Positions 1-10,396 are shown, counted from the stretch's first letter. The stretch: 60,762 bases of DNA from Marinobacterium profundum (GCF_001528745.1 NZ_BCNS01000105.1:1-60762); one strand, 5' to 3'. Notes: generated by a model not told the origin, from the sequence alone. A program made the numbers and translations.

Positions 1-154
1 TATCAGCGGGGGACTGCGCTTACGATGAGGGTGTCCAGGTGGGGGTTCCCGCGCGCTAGGTCAGTCTGACCGATTGGGTGCTGGACCTGCTTGGTGCGCT
101 TTTTGGTGTTGCTCTCTACCGTTACCTGTCCGCAGGCACGGAAAAAAGTTGCGG
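1..154. other. Left-edge stretch with no supported gene
   Basis: No reading frame with recognisable protein character covers this stretch. Two forward frames run in from the left edge and stop at about 59 and 69, so the 3' end of a gene starting outside the window is possible, but nothing identifies it. Confidence 0.3.
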
Positions 155-321
155 CTAGGAGGCTGTCCGAGAATGCTGGCCGTAGCGAGAGCCGACTGAT
201 TTGAGCGGGTTTTTGCGGTGTTTTAAGGCGAATAGTGGTTCTATTTAACGCAAAACAGCACAAAAAACAGCCAAACTCAGGTGGCTCGCAGTAGGTTGAG
301 TATTGTCGGACAGCCTCCTAG
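155..321. mobile_element. MITE-like element, family A, copy 1
   Basis: A 167-bp non-coding element is bounded by perfect 16-bp terminal inverted repeats: CTAGGAGGCTGTCCGA at 155-170 and its exact reverse complement at 306-321. Both ends carry CTAG, which may be the duplicated target. An internal block around 224-245 recurs in opposite orientation near 58787-58812 in the second copy. There is no transposase, so it would depend on one elsewhere. It lies just upstream of a rightward terminator, so it may have inserted between a left-hand gene and its terminator. Confidence 0.8.
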
Positions 322-390
322 GCACTGTGACGTTCGCTTTTTTGATCGTCGTTTTATAGCACTCTGACACTCATCGCTGGATTTCAGCAC

Positions 391-424
391 GCCGGAACCG
401 GGTCCCCTGGTTCCGGCTTTTTTG
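391..424 (+). terminator. Rho-independent terminator (rightward)
   Basis: The arms GCCGGAACC (391-399) and GGTTCCGGC are perfectly complementary around a short loop and are followed by a run of T. The run on the right means it ends rightward transcription, presumably of a gene to the left of the window. It also lies beyond the 3' end of the leftward VWA gene. Confidence 0.75.
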
Positions 425-451
425 TGCCTGTGTTTTATTACTGTAAGTGGC

Positions 452-1627
452 TCAGCGCGACAGCGCCTTGATAGCGCGCTCCAGTCCCTCCAGCGTCAGC
501 GGGTACATCTGGCCGCCGAACTGCTGGTGGATCATCTGGGTTGAGCGGGTGTAGTTCCAGCTGGACTCCTGCATGGGGTTGAGCCAGATGCATTTTTCCC
601 AGGTGTCCAGCACCCGCTGCAGCCAGGTCTGGCCGGCTTCCTCGTTCATGTGCTCGACGCTGCCAAAGCGCTCGCCCAGCTCGTAGGGCGACATGGCGGC
701 ATCGCCGACAAATATCACCCTATAGTCCCGTCCGTAGGTGTGCAGCAGGTCGAGGGTGGGGATGCGCTGCTCGAAACGGCGGCGATTGTCGCGCCAGACG
801 CCTTCGTACAGGCAGTTGTGAAAGTAAAAGTACTCCAGGTGCTTGAACTCGCTGCGGGCGGCGGAAAACAGTTCTTCACAGGTGCGTATAAAGGGGTCCA
901 TCGAGCCGCCCACATCCAGAAACAGCAGTACCTTGGCGGCATTGTGCCGTTCGGGCACCATTTTCAGGTCCAGAAAACCTGCGTTGCGGGCGGTACAGCG
1001 GATAGTGTCGTCTAGGTCTAGCTGGTCGGCGGCGCCGGTGCGGGCAAATTTGCGCAGTTTGCGCAGCGCCACCTTGATATTGCGGGTGCCAAGTTCAAGG
1101 CTGTCATCCAGATTGCGAAACTGGCGCTCTTCCCACACTTTCACCGCACGCTTGTGACGCCCCGGGCCACCGATGCGAACCCCTTCTGGGTTGTAACCGC
1201 CGTGGCCAAAGGGGGAGGTGCCGCCGGTGCCGACCCACTTGCTGCCGCCGGCGTGGCGTTCGCCCTGTTCTTCGAGGCGCTGGCGCAGGGTGTCGAGCAG
1301 TTTATCCAGCCCGCCGAGCGCTTCGATCTGGGCCTTGTCGGCGTCGGACAGCTGGCGCAGAAAGTCGGCCTGCAGCCAGTGCTCGGGAATCAGCGCATCA
1401 CGCAGGTCTTCACCGCTGGGCAGGCCGCCGAAATAGGCACCAAAGGCGCGGTCGAAGCGGTCGTAGTATTTTTCATCCTTCACCAGGCAGGCGCGGGCCA
1501 GCAGGTAAAAGTGATCTATATCACAGCAGGCCAGACGGGCATCCAGCGCCGCGAGCAGGTCGAGCAGCTCGCGCAGGCTGACCGGTATCTGGGCCTGGCG
1601 CAGGCGGGTAAAAAAGTCGATCAGCAT
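452..1627 (-). CDS. VWA-domain protein (CoxE-like), partner of MoxR ATPase
   Basis: A 391-residue protein of the CoxE/YeaD-like family of von Willebrand A proteins that work with MoxR AAA+ ATPases, generally as chaperone-like pairs maturing other enzymes; the client here is unknown. The C-terminal half carries a MIDAS-type metal site, D238-x-G-x-S242, with Gly where the first Ser of the usual DxSxS stands. A Gly-rich linker lies around residues 125-155. No signal peptide or membrane segment is visible. Its start codon overlaps the MoxR stop by one base (TAATG), so the two are translationally coupled. Family assignment is firm; specific role is not. Confidence 0.88.
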   Translation of the reverse strand: MLIDFFTRLRQAQIPVSLRELLDLLAALDARLACCDIDHFYLLARACLVKDEKYYDRFDRAFGAYFGGLPSGEDLRDALIPEHWLQADFLRQLSDADKAQIEALGGLDKLLDTLRQRLEEQGERHAGGSKWVGTGGTSPFGHGGYNPEGVRIGGPGRHKRAVKVWEERQFRNLDDSLELGTRNIKVALRKLRKFARTGAADQLDLDDTIRCTARNAGFLDLKMVPERHNAAKVLLFLDVGGSMDPFIRTCEELFSAARSEFKHLEYFYFHNCLYEGVWRDNRRRFEQRIPTLDLLHTYGRDYRVIFVGDAAMSPYELGERFGSVEHMNEEAGQTWLQRVLDTWEKCIWLNPMQESSWNYTRSTQMIHQQFGGQMYPLTLEGLERAIKALSR

Positions 1628-2472
1628 TAGCGTGAACCGCGGCGTGCCATAAAGGCCAGGCGTTGCAGCATGTGCACATCCTGCTCGTTTTTCAGCAGGG
1701 CGCCGTAGAGTGGTGGCATGGCGCTGGAAGGGTCCTGTTCGGCCAGGGTTTTGGCGTCGATGCGGTCGGCCAGCAGCAGCTTGAGCCAGTCGATCAGCTC
1801 GGAGGTGGAGGGTTTCTTCTTCAGGTTGGGCACTTCACGCAACGCAAAGAAGATTTCCAGTGCTTCCCTGACCAGGCGCTGTTCGATGTCGGGGTAGTGG
1901 ACGGCCACGATTTTTTGCAGGGTATCGCGATCGGGAAAGGCGATGTAATGGAAAAAGCAGCGGCGCAAAAAGGCGTCCGGCAGCTCCTTCTCGTTGTTGC
2001 TGGTAATGATTACTACCGGGCGTTTGGCGGCCTGAATACGCTGGCCGGTTTCGTAGACATCGAACTCCATCTTGTCGAGCTCGGTCAGCAGGTCATTGGG
2101 AAATTCTATATCGGCCTTGTCGATTTCATCGATCAGCAGCACGCATTTCTGTTCGGCCTCAAAGGCCTGCCAGAGCGTGCCCTTGCGAATGTAGTTGCCG
2201 ATATCATGCACCCGCGCATCACCCAGTTGTGAGTCCCGCAGACGGGATACGGCGTCGTACTCGTAGAGTCCCTGCTGTGCCTTTGTGGTGGACTTGACGT
2301 GCCACCTCAGCAGCGGCATTTCCAGCGCACTGGCGACCTCTTCGGCCAGCAGTGTCTTGCCGGTGCCGGGTTCCCCCTTGATGAGCAGCGGGCGCTGCAG
2401 CGTTACCGCCGCATTGACGGCCATCTGCAAATCCCGGGTGGCGACATAGCGTTCCGTACCTTCGAATTTCAT
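1627..2472 (-). CDS. MoxR-family AAA+ ATPase
   Basis: A 281-residue MoxR-type AAA+ ATPase that would remodel or activate a client protein with the VWA partner encoded immediately downstream. Walker A is GEPGTGKT at residues 33-40, Walker B is LLIDEID, and a sensor-like TSNN follows. I place the start at the internal Met of MKFEGTERY rather than 21 bases upstream, because conserved homology begins there and a GGAC-containing stretch precedes it. The reading frame ends in TAATG, joined to the VWA gene. Which client the pair serves cannot be told from the neighbours. Confidence 0.9.
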   Translation of the reverse strand: MKFEGTERYVATRDLQMAVNAAVTLQRPLLIKGEPGTGKTLLAEEVASALEMPLLRWHVKSTTKAQQGLYEYDAVSRLRDSQLGDARVHDIGNYIRKGTLWQAFEAEQKCVLLIDEIDKADIEFPNDLLTELDKMEFDVYETGQRIQAAKRPVVIITSNNEKELPDAFLRRCFFHYIAFPDRDTLQKIVAVHYPDIEQRLVREALEIFFALREVPNLKKKPSTSELIDWLKLLLADRIDAKTLAEQDPSSAMPPLYGALLKNEQDVHMLQRLAFMARRGSR

Positions 2473-2644
2473 CTGTCCAAGTCCTCGATGCAAGCCGGGC
2501 GACAGACGCGGGCGCGGCGCTGCCTGTTGTCTGGCGCAAAAGACTCGAGTCTAGCAGAGCCCGCAGCGGCTCCGTAATGACGAGAACGGTCAGCGGATTG
2601 ACTCAGGAGGCCAAGTGATTCGACGCATCTAAAAAGCGGACAAT

Positions 2645-3571
2645 TTACGCGTCAGTAAATGCGGAAAAAATTTCCAGAAAGGAACGCATAACAGGCCCCA
2701 TGGTTTCACCACGGCGCACGACCAGCGACAGTTCCAGTTCATGGCTGAATAGGGCCTCAGGGAGAGCGCGCATTTCACCGTTCTTGACCCAGTTGGCGGA
2801 GTAGCGCCTTGGCAGGTGGCCAATATAACGGCCGGACATAATCAGAAACGCCAGACCTTCAGACAGGTAGGAGGAGGCCGGTGGTGCGGGCAGCTGTTGT
2901 AACAGCTTGCTTTTGATGTCTGGCGAATAGCAGCCCTTGGCATAACCGGTGAGCTGCAGGTCATGCATACTGATGTTTTCTTTGGTGAACAGCGGGCTTT
3001 GATTACCGCAGTAAAGATCGATAACCACCGGGAAACTCACCAGTGCCCGCAGGGTCTGTTTGCTGTCTGGAAACAGGCCAATACCCAGGTGCAGGCCGCC
3101 GCTCATGAGCGCCTCTTCAATCTCATTGGAAGGCAGCACCTTGATGCTGATGTGCACATCCGGATGCTGCTCGGAAAAACGGTGAATCACTTCCGGCACC
3201 CGGGTGGAGGGTGACATTGTTGAGTTATCCAGGATGCCGATCTTGAGCTCCCCGGTAAACTTCCCCTTCAGACCGGCGACATTCGCATTAAAATGCTCCA
3301 CTGCTTCAAACAGTTTCTGGGCCTGGTGATAGACTTCATGACCGTTTTCGGTTAACGAAAATCCACCCCGTCCACGGTTACAGAGCTTGAGCCCAAGCCG
3401 GGTTTCCAGATCCTGAATAGAGGTACTGATACTGGAGAGCGCGATGTTCAGCGGTTCCTGCGCCTGTGTAAGACCACCACTGTTGACGACGGTGATAAAT
3501 ACACTTAAAAGCCGGATATCAATATTGCTGGCTTTACCTATAGAGTAATCTTGTTTGCTATGCAAAGGCAT
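2645..3571 (-). CDS. LysR-family transcriptional regulator
   Basis: A 308-residue LysR regulator with an N-terminal winged helix-turn-helix (about residues 18-77) and a periplasmic-binding-protein-like effector domain. It is divergent from the amidohydrolase-BCCT pair across a 548-bp intergenic region, the classic LysR layout, so it probably controls those genes. The effector is unknown. A few alternative Met codons exist near the N-terminus, so the exact start is uncertain by some residues. Confidence 0.88.
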   Translation of the reverse strand: MPLHSKQDYSIGKASNIDIRLLSVFITVVNSGGLTQAQEPLNIALSSISTSIQDLETRLGLKLCNRGRGGFSLTENGHEVYHQAQKLFEAVEHFNANVAGLKGKFTGELKIGILDNSTMSPSTRVPEVIHRFSEQHPDVHISIKVLPSNEIEEALMSGGLHLGIGLFPDSKQTLRALVSFPVVIDLYCGNQSPLFTKENISMHDLQLTGYAKGCYSPDIKSKLLQQLPAPPASSYLSEGLAFLIMSGRYIGHLPRRYSANWVKNGEMRALPEALFSHELELSLVVRRGETMGPVMRSFLEIFSAFTDA

Positions 3572-4119
3572 ATCACTCGCCCCATTATTTTAATTACTAA
3601 AACCTGTGAAGAGAATACCATTACGGCCTTGAATATCACGGTTTTATATTAAACGGCTGATTCGTGGCTGAACTCCATCTTACCAGTGCCGCCCGGTAGC
3701 CTGAACCTATTCTGCACCCCACCTATGGGTCATGGAGTAACCGCAGCACTTTGGACCCGGATACAAGCCCAGCTGTCAGCTGGCTGAATGACCCTCTGAA
3801 TCGCGGTGTGGACAGCCATAGAGAGCAAGGGGGCGAGATAGCGGGCAGCCGCGGCTGTCTGGGCATCGGTGCTGCCATCGGTTACTTCGGTCATTCGTAA
3901 AGTAACATTTAGTTATTCGTGATTTTACTCATTCAGCATTTTTTCTAGACTGAGCACTCTGGTTTGTTTTAGGTCCATTCGTCCGGCGGGTCTTGTTTCA
4001 GAATGTTGATTTATTAGCCCCGCTGGATTTTTAACCGAACATCCAGAGCCTGTAAGAATTTAAAGCCGATGCTGATTTTTAATTCAGGGTCAGTTAGACA
4101 ATATAATAATGAGGTCTAT
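3572..4119. promoter_or_regulatory. Divergent regulatory region of lysR and amidohydrolase
   Basis: This 548-bp gap holds no convincing gene. It must carry both divergent promoters. A perfect 15-bp dyad, CCAGCTG-T-CAGCTGG, lies at 3769-3783 and is the best operator candidate. The stretch 3895-3950 is AT-richer and is a plausible place for the rightward promoter. No box can be assigned to the LysR protein with confidence. Confidence 0.4.
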
Positions 4120-5766
4120 ATGGCGAATTACGCGTTTATTAACGGCCAGGTGATAACCGTCGATCAGAGTGACCGTATCTGTCAGGCCGTGCTGGTCGAA
4201 GGGCAGCATATCAAGGCGGTCGGCACCAGCGCTGAAATTACGGCGCTGGTAAATGATTCGGTTGAAGTGATCGACCTGCAAGGCCGGACATTGATGCCGG
4301 GGTTTATCGATGCCCATAATCACCTCACTCACCAGGGCGCGGCCTTTGCCACCGTCGACTTTGGCTACCCTGCGGTGTCCTCCATCGCCGATTTGCGTGA
4401 TGCGGTGGGTCATGCCGCTGAGAACTGCACGCCCGGTCAGTGGATTCGCGGCTGGGGCATGAACTACGAGAAATTCAGCGACGGCAGAATCCCCACACGC
4501 TGGGATCTGGATGACATCTCTTCCGATAATCCGGTGTGCATTGTTCACGTCAGTGGTCACAACGTTCTGGTCAACAGTGTCGCACTGGCGCTGGCCGGTG
4601 TGGATGACAATACGCCAGACCCCGCCGGCGGCATGTTTGTTCGCGATGAGCAGGGGCGCATCACGGGATATGTGTATGACAGCGCCCAGCAGCTGGTGAT
4701 ACCCACCAGTGTCAATGTCGGTCATCACGGGCCGGATATCGGCTACGACCTGCCACTGGAAGAGCTGGTGGATGATATAGACCGTGCCTGCAAAGCCTAT
4801 CTGAAAGTCGGTATTACCTCGATTGTGGACCCGCAGGTTACCACCCGGGAAATGCCCGGTTATATGGAAGCGCGCAAGCAAAACAAACTGACCATCAAAA
4901 CCACCTGCATGTACCTGTCCAATCATCAAGATGCGATCAACGAGCTGGGCATAACCGACCATATAGGTAATGACCTCTTGTCCATCGGGCCCATGAAATA
5001 TTACTGCGACGGGGCTCTGATCGGCGGTACAGCGCTGTTTTACGCCGATGAGCCCCAGGGCGAGCAAGGCTGCAAATGCAACAAGAGCGCTGGCCGTGGT
5101 TATACCTACTGGCCGGATATTGAAGCCTTTAAGGAAGCTTTGATCGATACCCACAGGCGCGGCATGCAATTCGGTGTGCACACCCAGGGCGATATGGCGA
5201 TGGACATAGTGCTGGATGCCATTGAAGAAGCCCACCGTCGCTTTCCGCGCTCAGACACGCGCCATCGTATCGAACACTGCCACGGCCCCTCCCGGGAGCA
5301 GGTTGCACGCATCAAGCGCCTTGGTGTGATTCCGGTTACACAGCCAGGCCAGCTTAACGAAACGGGTGATGACCTGACCCACATCTACGGCGAGCGCCGC
5401 GCCAAACGTTTCTGTCCATTGCGTGACATGCTGGACGAAGGCATACCAGCGGTGGTCAGTACTGACGCCTTCGTGCAGTCCTACAAGCCTTTTGATGCGA
5501 TTAGCGCGGCGGTCAACCGGCGCAGCTTAACGGGCCGGGATATGGGCCAGGATCAGCGTATCAGCGTGCTCGAGGCGATTCGTGCCTACACCTGGAACGC
5601 TGCTTACTCCGTTTATCATGAGACCCGCAAGGGCTCGGTCGAAGTCGGAAAACTGGCTGACCTGGTGGTTATAGATGCGGATTTTCTATCCGTGCCGCTG
5701 GATGAAATTAGCCGTCAGCAGGTGCTGATGACACTGTCCAGCGGGGAGATCGTCTACCGGAAGTAG
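4120..5766 (+). CDS. YtcJ-like metal-dependent amidohydrolase
   Basis: A 548-residue cytosolic amidohydrolase of the YtcJ type (metallo-dependent TIM barrel, hydrolysing amide or similar C-N bonds; substrate unknown). Visible metal-site elements are D64-A-H66-N-H68, a later GVHTQGD histidine, an RIEHCHG stretch and STDAF near the C-terminus. The start at 4120 is chosen because GAGG lies 6 bases upstream and homology begins with MANYAFINGQV; an upstream in-frame Met at 4069 has no good binding site. The BCCT transporter follows after about 60 bp on the same strand, so its substrate may be what that transporter brings in. Confidence 0.88.
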   Translation: MANYAFINGQVITVDQSDRICQAVLVEGQHIKAVGTSAEITALVNDSVEVIDLQGRTLMPGFIDAHNHLTHQGAAFATVDFGYPAVSSIADLRDAVGHAAENCTPGQWIRGWGMNYEKFSDGRIPTRWDLDDISSDNPVCIVHVSGHNVLVNSVALALAGVDDNTPDPAGGMFVRDEQGRITGYVYDSAQQLVIPTSVNVGHHGPDIGYDLPLEELVDDIDRACKAYLKVGITSIVDPQVTTREMPGYMEARKQNKLTIKTTCMYLSNHQDAINELGITDHIGNDLLSIGPMKYYCDGALIGGTALFYADEPQGEQGCKCNKSAGRGYTYWPDIEAFKEALIDTHRRGMQFGVHTQGDMAMDIVLDAIEEAHRRFPRSDTRHRIEHCHGPSREQVARIKRLGVIPVTQPGQLNETGDDLTHIYGERRAKRFCPLRDMLDEGIPAVVSTDAFVQSYKPFDAISAAVNRRSLTGRDMGQDQRISVLEAIRAYTWNAAYSVYHETRKGSVEVGKLADLVVIDADFLSVPLDEISRQQVLMTLSSGEIVYRK

Positions 5767-5825
5767 CTGTTTTTTGCCCAGTCAAAAAATAGCGACTGAT
5801 AATAAATATAAGCAGGAGATTGACG

Positions 5826-7454
5826 ATGGATAGCTCGATACAAAACCGCAGCAAAGGGGTACTCGGGGATTACGACAAGCCACTGTTCTGGTCCACGGCC
5901 GGCATCACTCTATTCATAGTGGGCTTGGGTGTGATCAGCCCTGTAACCCTGCAAGCCTACGCCAGTAATGCCCAGGCTTACCTGAGCCACCAGTTTGGCT
6001 GGGCATATATTGCGGCCCTGACGTCCTATGTCGGTATCGGTTTGTGGATTGGTTTCAGTCGCTATGGCGATCTGAAACTGGGCAGGAAGGAGGACACGCC
6101 GGAGTTCTCCACCTTCACCTGGGTCGCGATGCTGTTTAGCTGTGGGATCGGGGTCGGCTTCCTGCTCTGGGGCGTGGCCGAACCCTTGTACCACTATATG
6201 CAGACGCCCTATATGGCCGAGCCGGCCACGCCGGAAGCGATTCCGGTGGCGCTGCAGATTACCTCGCTGCACTGGGGGCTGCACAGCTGGATGGGGTATT
6301 GCATTGTTGGGCTGTGCATCGCTTTCCCGGCGTTCCGCTACGGCAAGCCGATGAACATCGGTATTGCCCTCTACGGCCTGCTGGGGGAGCGCACCGAAAA
6401 CAGCATCTGGGCGCGCCTGCTGGATCTGGTCGGCGCTGTTGCCACCATCGGCGGTATCGCCACAGTGCTGGGTTTGGGTGTGATTTCCATCGACTATGGC
6501 GTTGGGCATATCTTCGGCATTGAGACCGGCAATACCGGCAAGATCATCATTATCACGCTACTGACCCTGGCCTACAGTCTGTCGGCCCTTTCAGGCCTGA
6601 AACGCGGTGTCGCCTTTCTGAGTACCCTGAATGTGGTCGTCGTGATCGCCTTCGGTATCTTTATACTGGTGACCGGAGATACCAATACCCTGATGCGTTA
6701 TTTTGTTACCGATATCGGTAACTACCTGGGCAATTTACTGCCCATGGCCTTCTGGACTGACCCGCAGCAGCAGAGCGACTGGATCAACTGGTGGACAATT
6801 TTCTACTGGCTGATTGTGATTTCCTGGTCTCCCTTTGTCGGTGGCTTTGTTGCGCGCATATCCCGCGGTCGCACGCTGCGTGAGTTCATCATGTTTGCCG
6901 TCCTGACTCCGACCCTTTGCTCCATGCTGTGGTTCTCGGTCATAGGCGGCTCCGCCATCGCCCTCGAAGCTGCGGGCGACATCAGGATCTTCGACGCTGT
7001 GCAAGCCAACGTCGGCTCGGGCATCTACGTACTGCTGGACAGCTTCCCCATGAGTGATGTCCTCAGCCTGGTGGTGTTCTGCAGCATGATTATCTTCCTG
7101 ATCACCTCGGCCGACTCGGCGTGCTTCTTCGTCGCAATGCAGATGTCTAAAGGCGCCTATGAACCCAGCTTTGGCATGAAAGCTACCTGGGGGCTGTTTA
7201 CCGGCCTGCTGGCGATAGTGCTGCTGCTCAGCGGCGGATTGAAAGCGGTGCAGGCGGCCTCCATCATCGCCGGCAGCCCCTTCGCCATCGGCATCGGCTT
7301 TATGGTCTGGTCGCTGCTGCGCTCACTGAAGCTGGAGTACGCCAAAGACCTCCTGGAGGAGGCAGGGCAAGAGGTTCCTCAGCAGCAAAGACGTGAGGAA
7401 AGTGCGGAAGACTTCTCATCGGTGAGCGGGCTGGCCTATAGAACAGCCGACTAA
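5826..7454 (+). CDS. BCCT-family transporter with altered substrate site
   Basis: A 542-residue, 12-helix secondary transporter of the betaine/choline/carnitine (BCCT) family. The TM4 aromatic motif is intact (W150, W155, Y158). In the TM8 signature, the two adjacent tryptophans that cage quaternary ammonium groups in BetP are replaced by I330 and V331, while W334 remains. The DMSP-cluster BCCT in this window keeps all three. This suggests a substrate other than an ordinary betaine. The start is the ATG at 5826 with AGGAG 7 bases upstream; a TTG two codons earlier is less likely. It is probably co-transcribed with the amidohydrolase. Confidence 0.9.
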   Translation: MDSSIQNRSKGVLGDYDKPLFWSTAGITLFIVGLGVISPVTLQAYASNAQAYLSHQFGWAYIAALTSYVGIGLWIGFSRYGDLKLGRKEDTPEFSTFTWVAMLFSCGIGVGFLLWGVAEPLYHYMQTPYMAEPATPEAIPVALQITSLHWGLHSWMGYCIVGLCIAFPAFRYGKPMNIGIALYGLLGERTENSIWARLLDLVGAVATIGGIATVLGLGVISIDYGVGHIFGIETGNTGKIIIITLLTLAYSLSALSGLKRGVAFLSTLNVVVVIAFGIFILVTGDTNTLMRYFVTDIGNYLGNLLPMAFWTDPQQQSDWINWWTIFYWLIVISWSPFVGGFVARISRGRTLREFIMFAVLTPTLCSMLWFSVIGGSAIALEAAGDIRIFDAVQANVGSGIYVLLDSFPMSDVLSLVVFCSMIIFLITSADSACFFVAMQMSKGAYEPSFGMKATWGLFTGLLAIVLLLSGGLKAVQAASIIAGSPFAIGIGFMVWSLLRSLKLEYAKDLLEEAGQEVPQQQRREESAEDFSSVSGLAYRTAD

Positions 7455-7541
7455 ACAGGATTCAAAAAAACTGCACCAAGTACCTGACCGGCCGGGGCTT
7501 GCGTTTGAACGCTGCCCCGGCCGTCAGCCGTTAGTCGTGGG

Positions 7542-9155
7542 TCAGGCGTGGTCCTGCAGGATCAACTCGGCGCCTTTCTCCGCCACCATCATGGTCGGCG
7601 CATTGAGGTTGCCGGAGGTGATGTTGGGGAAGATGGAGGCATCGATTACGCGCAGTCCGTCAACGCCGTGCACGCGCAGGCGGGCATCCACCACGGCGGT
7701 TTCGGCGTCCGGACCCATGGTGCAGGAGCCGCACAGGTGGTAGATGGAACCGCCTTTTTCGCGGAAGTACTGCAGCATGCTGGCCTCGTCGTGCACGCTG
7801 TCTGCGGGCAGAACTTCCTCCTCGGTGATGGCTTGTAGCGCCGGCGCCCCCATGATCTTGCGGATCAGCCTGTTGCCCTGAATCACTTCGCGAATATCTT
7901 TCTCGGTGGACAGGCAGTTCGGCTTGATCAGGGCCGCATCCTGCGGATTGTTCGACGCAATTTCGATCTGACCCTTGCTGCTGGGGCGGCATGAATTGAA
8001 TGCCACCAGGAATCCTGAGTAAGGCTCCGGCATCATCTTGGCATTGGGGTCATTCGGGATCTGATACGACATCGGGTTGAAGTACAGCTGAATGTTCGGC
8101 AGGGGCTCGTTGTCGTCACCCCTGAAGAAGCCGCCAGACTGGTTGACGCTCATGCTCAGAGGCCCGGTACGATTGATCAGATACTGGATGCCCGCTTTTG
8201 CCTGCCCCCAGTACGACAGAAATTCGTCGTTAAGGGTTTTCATGTTGGCGCGGTAATAGTAACTGACACAGAGGTGATCCTGCAGGTTCTGACCCACGGC
8301 GGGCAGATGTCTGCGCACGGGAATCTGGTGCCTGTCCAGCAGAGCGCTGTCGCCGATCCCGGACAGCTGCAGTAGCTTGGGCGAGTCCACCGCGCCTGCT
8401 GCCAGGATGACCTCCCGCCGGGCCTGGATAGTTTCCACAGTGTCGCCGCTGCGCACCTCTACGGCGATCGCACGGTTGTTCTCGTCCAGCAGCACCTTCT
8501 GCGCCATGCTGACCCGCTTGATGTGCAGGTTCGAACGCTTGAGCGCAGGCTTCAGGTAGGCGGTATTGCTGGAATCGCGCTGGCCGTCGCGAATATTGGC
8601 TTCGTAGATGCCGGCGCCTTCGAGCGTTTCGCCGTTGAAATCGTCGTTCAGCGTGTAGCCCAGCTGTTGGGCGCCTTTCAGATAATGCTGGCAGATCGGG
8701 TGGGCGCCGTCCTTCATCGGGGTAATACCGATCAGGCCCTTGCTGGAATGGTGCTCCGTATCGCCGGCCGGGTGTTGCTCCAGCATTTTGAAGTAGGGCA
8801 GTACGTCCTTGTAGGACCAGCCGGCATTGCCAGCCGCGGCCCAGTCATCGAAGTCCGCCGCCTGGCCGCGCACGTAGATCATGGCATTGATCGAGCCGGA
8901 GCCGCCCTGCACCTTGCCGCGCGGAGCGTAGAGCTTGCGCCCGGCCATGCCTTCCTCTTCCTCGCTGTAATACATGTAGTTGTATTGCGGGTTGTAGTAG
9001 GTCTTGGCGAAGCCGACTGGAAGCTTGATCCAGGGGGAGCTGTCCTTGCCGCCCGCCTCAAGCAGCAGCACGCTGTGCTGCCCTGATTCGCTGAGGCGGT
9101 GGGCCAGGATACAGCCGGCAGAGCCGGCGCCTACGATAATGAAATCGTATTCCAT
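7542..9155 (-). CDS. GMC-family FAD oxidoreductase (choline dehydrogenase-like)
   Basis: A 537-residue glucose-methanol-choline flavoprotein that would oxidise an alcohol to an aldehyde. The N-terminus has the FAD dinucleotide motif GAGSAG, followed by GGSGSINAM. The C-terminal part has the catalytic His in [10 protein letters not shown] and the Asn in TSGNLNAPT. The start is placed at MEYDF (9155), just after the stop of the upstream enolase-family gene, with a GGAG binding site. An aldehyde dehydrogenase in the same leftward run could take its product. The family is clear; the substrate is not, and it need not be choline. Confidence 0.88.
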   Translation of the reverse strand: MEYDFIIVGAGSAGCILAHRLSESGQHSVLLLEAGGKDSSPWIKLPVGFAKTYYNPQYNYMYYSEEEEGMAGRKLYAPRGKVQGGSGSINAMIYVRGQAADFDDWAAAGNAGWSYKDVLPYFKMLEQHPAGDTEHHSSKGLIGITPMKDGAHPICQHYLKGAQQLGYTLNDDFNGETLEGAGIYEANIRDGQRDSSNTAYLKPALKRSNLHIKRVSMAQKVLLDENNRAIAVEVRSGDTVETIQARREVILAAGAVDSPKLLQLSGIGDSALLDRHQIPVRRHLPAVGQNLQDHLCVSYYYRANMKTLNDEFLSYWGQAKAGIQYLINRTGPLSMSVNQSGGFFRGDDNEPLPNIQLYFNPMSYQIPNDPNAKMMPEPYSGFLVAFNSCRPSSKGQIEIASNNPQDAALIKPNCLSTEKDIREVIQGNRLIRKIMGAPALQAITEEEVLPADSVHDEASMLQYFREKGGSIYHLCGSCTMGPDAETAVVDARLRVHGVDGLRVIDASIFPNITSGNLNAPTMMVAEKGAELILQDHA

Positions 9156-9157
9156 AC

Positions 9158-10396
9158 TTAGCGCTCCGGCTGTGCCTTCCATTCGGTGGACGACTGCTCT
9201 TTATAGTCGTAGGGTCTGGGGTCCATGCTCAGGTGCAGTGCCTTGCCGGTATAGGGCGAGTGCGCTTTCACCACATCCATGTTTAGCTCAATACCCAGTC
9301 CCGGCTTGTCGGATGGAATGATATAGCCGTCTTTCCACTCGATTTTCTGTTGCAGCACATCGGCATGAAAACCATCCCAGGTACCTATGCTTTCCTGAAT
9401 CAGGAAGTTCGGGGTGGCCGTGGCCAGCTGGATGCTGGCGGCTGCGCCGACCGGGCCGTTGTAGAGGTGCGGCGCTATCTGGGCGTAGTACGCCTCGGCG
9501 ATGCCGGCTATCTTCTTGGCCTCCAGGATACCGCCGACGCGGCCCAGGTTCATCTGCAGGATAGAGGCTGCGCCGTTTTTCAGCAGGTCATGGAACTCGT
9601 ACTTGGTCGTCAGGCGCTCGCCTGCGGCCACCGGAATGCTGGTGTTCTGCGCCACGCGGGACATGGCTTCGCTCTGGCCCGGCGGCACCGGCTCCTCGAA
9701 CCACATCGGATCGAACGGCTCCAGACGTTTTGCCAGGCGAATGGCCGAGGCCGGCGTCATCTGACCGTGGGTGCCGAACAGCAGATCACAGCTGTTACCG
9801 ACGGCTTCGCGAATGCGCCGGCAAAAGGTTTCGCTCTTGTCCATGGCTTCCAGCGACAGCATATGCCCGGAGTAGGCGCTGTAGGGGCCGGCCGGATCGA
9901 ACTTCAGCGCGGTGAAGCCGCGCTCCCTGTTCTCCAGCGCGCACTCGACGGCCAGTTCGACATTGTCGTAGTTGTAGTCACCGTTCCTGTCTTTGGGGTA
10001 CAGGTAGGTGTAGCAGCGCAGCTTGTCGTGTACCTTGCCGCCGATCAGTTCATACACGGGTTTGCCGGCGGCTTTGCCGATAATGTCCCAGCAGGCCATT
10101 TCCAGGCCGCTGACGATGCCCATCATGGTCAGGTCAGGTCGTTGGGTGAAACCGCTGGAGTAGGCTTCGCGGAAGAAACGCTCGATATGATGAGGATCCT
10201 TGCCCTGCAGGCAGCGCTCAAATACATCGTCGATGGCCGGTGTCATCACCTTGGGATGAAAGGTGGCCGCGTACACCTCGCCAATGCCTTCGATACTGCA
10301 GTCGGTTTTCAGACTGACGAAGATCCAGTACATGCCGCCCACATGCGGGGGCGGTGTTGCGACGACATAGGTTTCACAAGATACAACTTTCATCAT
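9158..10396 (-). CDS. Enolase-superfamily (mandelate racemase/muconate lactonizing) protein
   Basis: A 412-residue enolase-superfamily protein resembling sugar-acid dehydratases such as galactonate dehydratase. Metal ligands E235 (EEP) and E260 (GER) and the general base H310 (APH) are present. The usual third-strand ligand Asp appears to be replaced, with GTHGQ at 208-212 where relatives have D-x-H-G, and the usual Asp partner of the His is Asn (N283 in QMNLGR). A KFD stretch is at 165-167. It may be a divergent subgroup with shifted ligands or altered chemistry. Its ATG overlaps the stop of the upstream MFS gene (ATGA). Confidence 0.85.
   Translation of the reverse strand: MMKVVSCETYVVATPPPHVGGMYWIFVSLKTDCSIEGIGEVYAATFHPKVMTPAIDDVFERCLQGKDPHHIERFFREAYSSGFTQRPDLTMMGIVSGLEMACWDIIGKAAGKPVYELIGGKVHDKLRCYTYLYPKDRNGDYNYDNVELAVECALENRERGFTALKFDPAGPYSAYSGHMLSLEAMDKSETFCRRIREAVGNSCDLLFGTHGQMTPASAIRLAKRLEPFDPMWFEEPVPPGQSEAMSRVAQNTSIPVAAGERLTTKYEFHDLLKNGAASILQMNLGRVGGILEAKKIAGIAEAYYAQIAPHLYNGPVGAAASIQLATATPNFLIQESIGTWDGFHADVLQQKIEWKDGYIIPSDKPGLGIELNMDVVKAHSPYTGKALHLSMDPRPYDYKEQSSTEWKAQPER

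Noticed and set aside
3-263. 86-codon minus-strand frame at the left edge
   Set aside because: It crosses into the family A element and resembles no protein; such frames recur wherever the element occurs.
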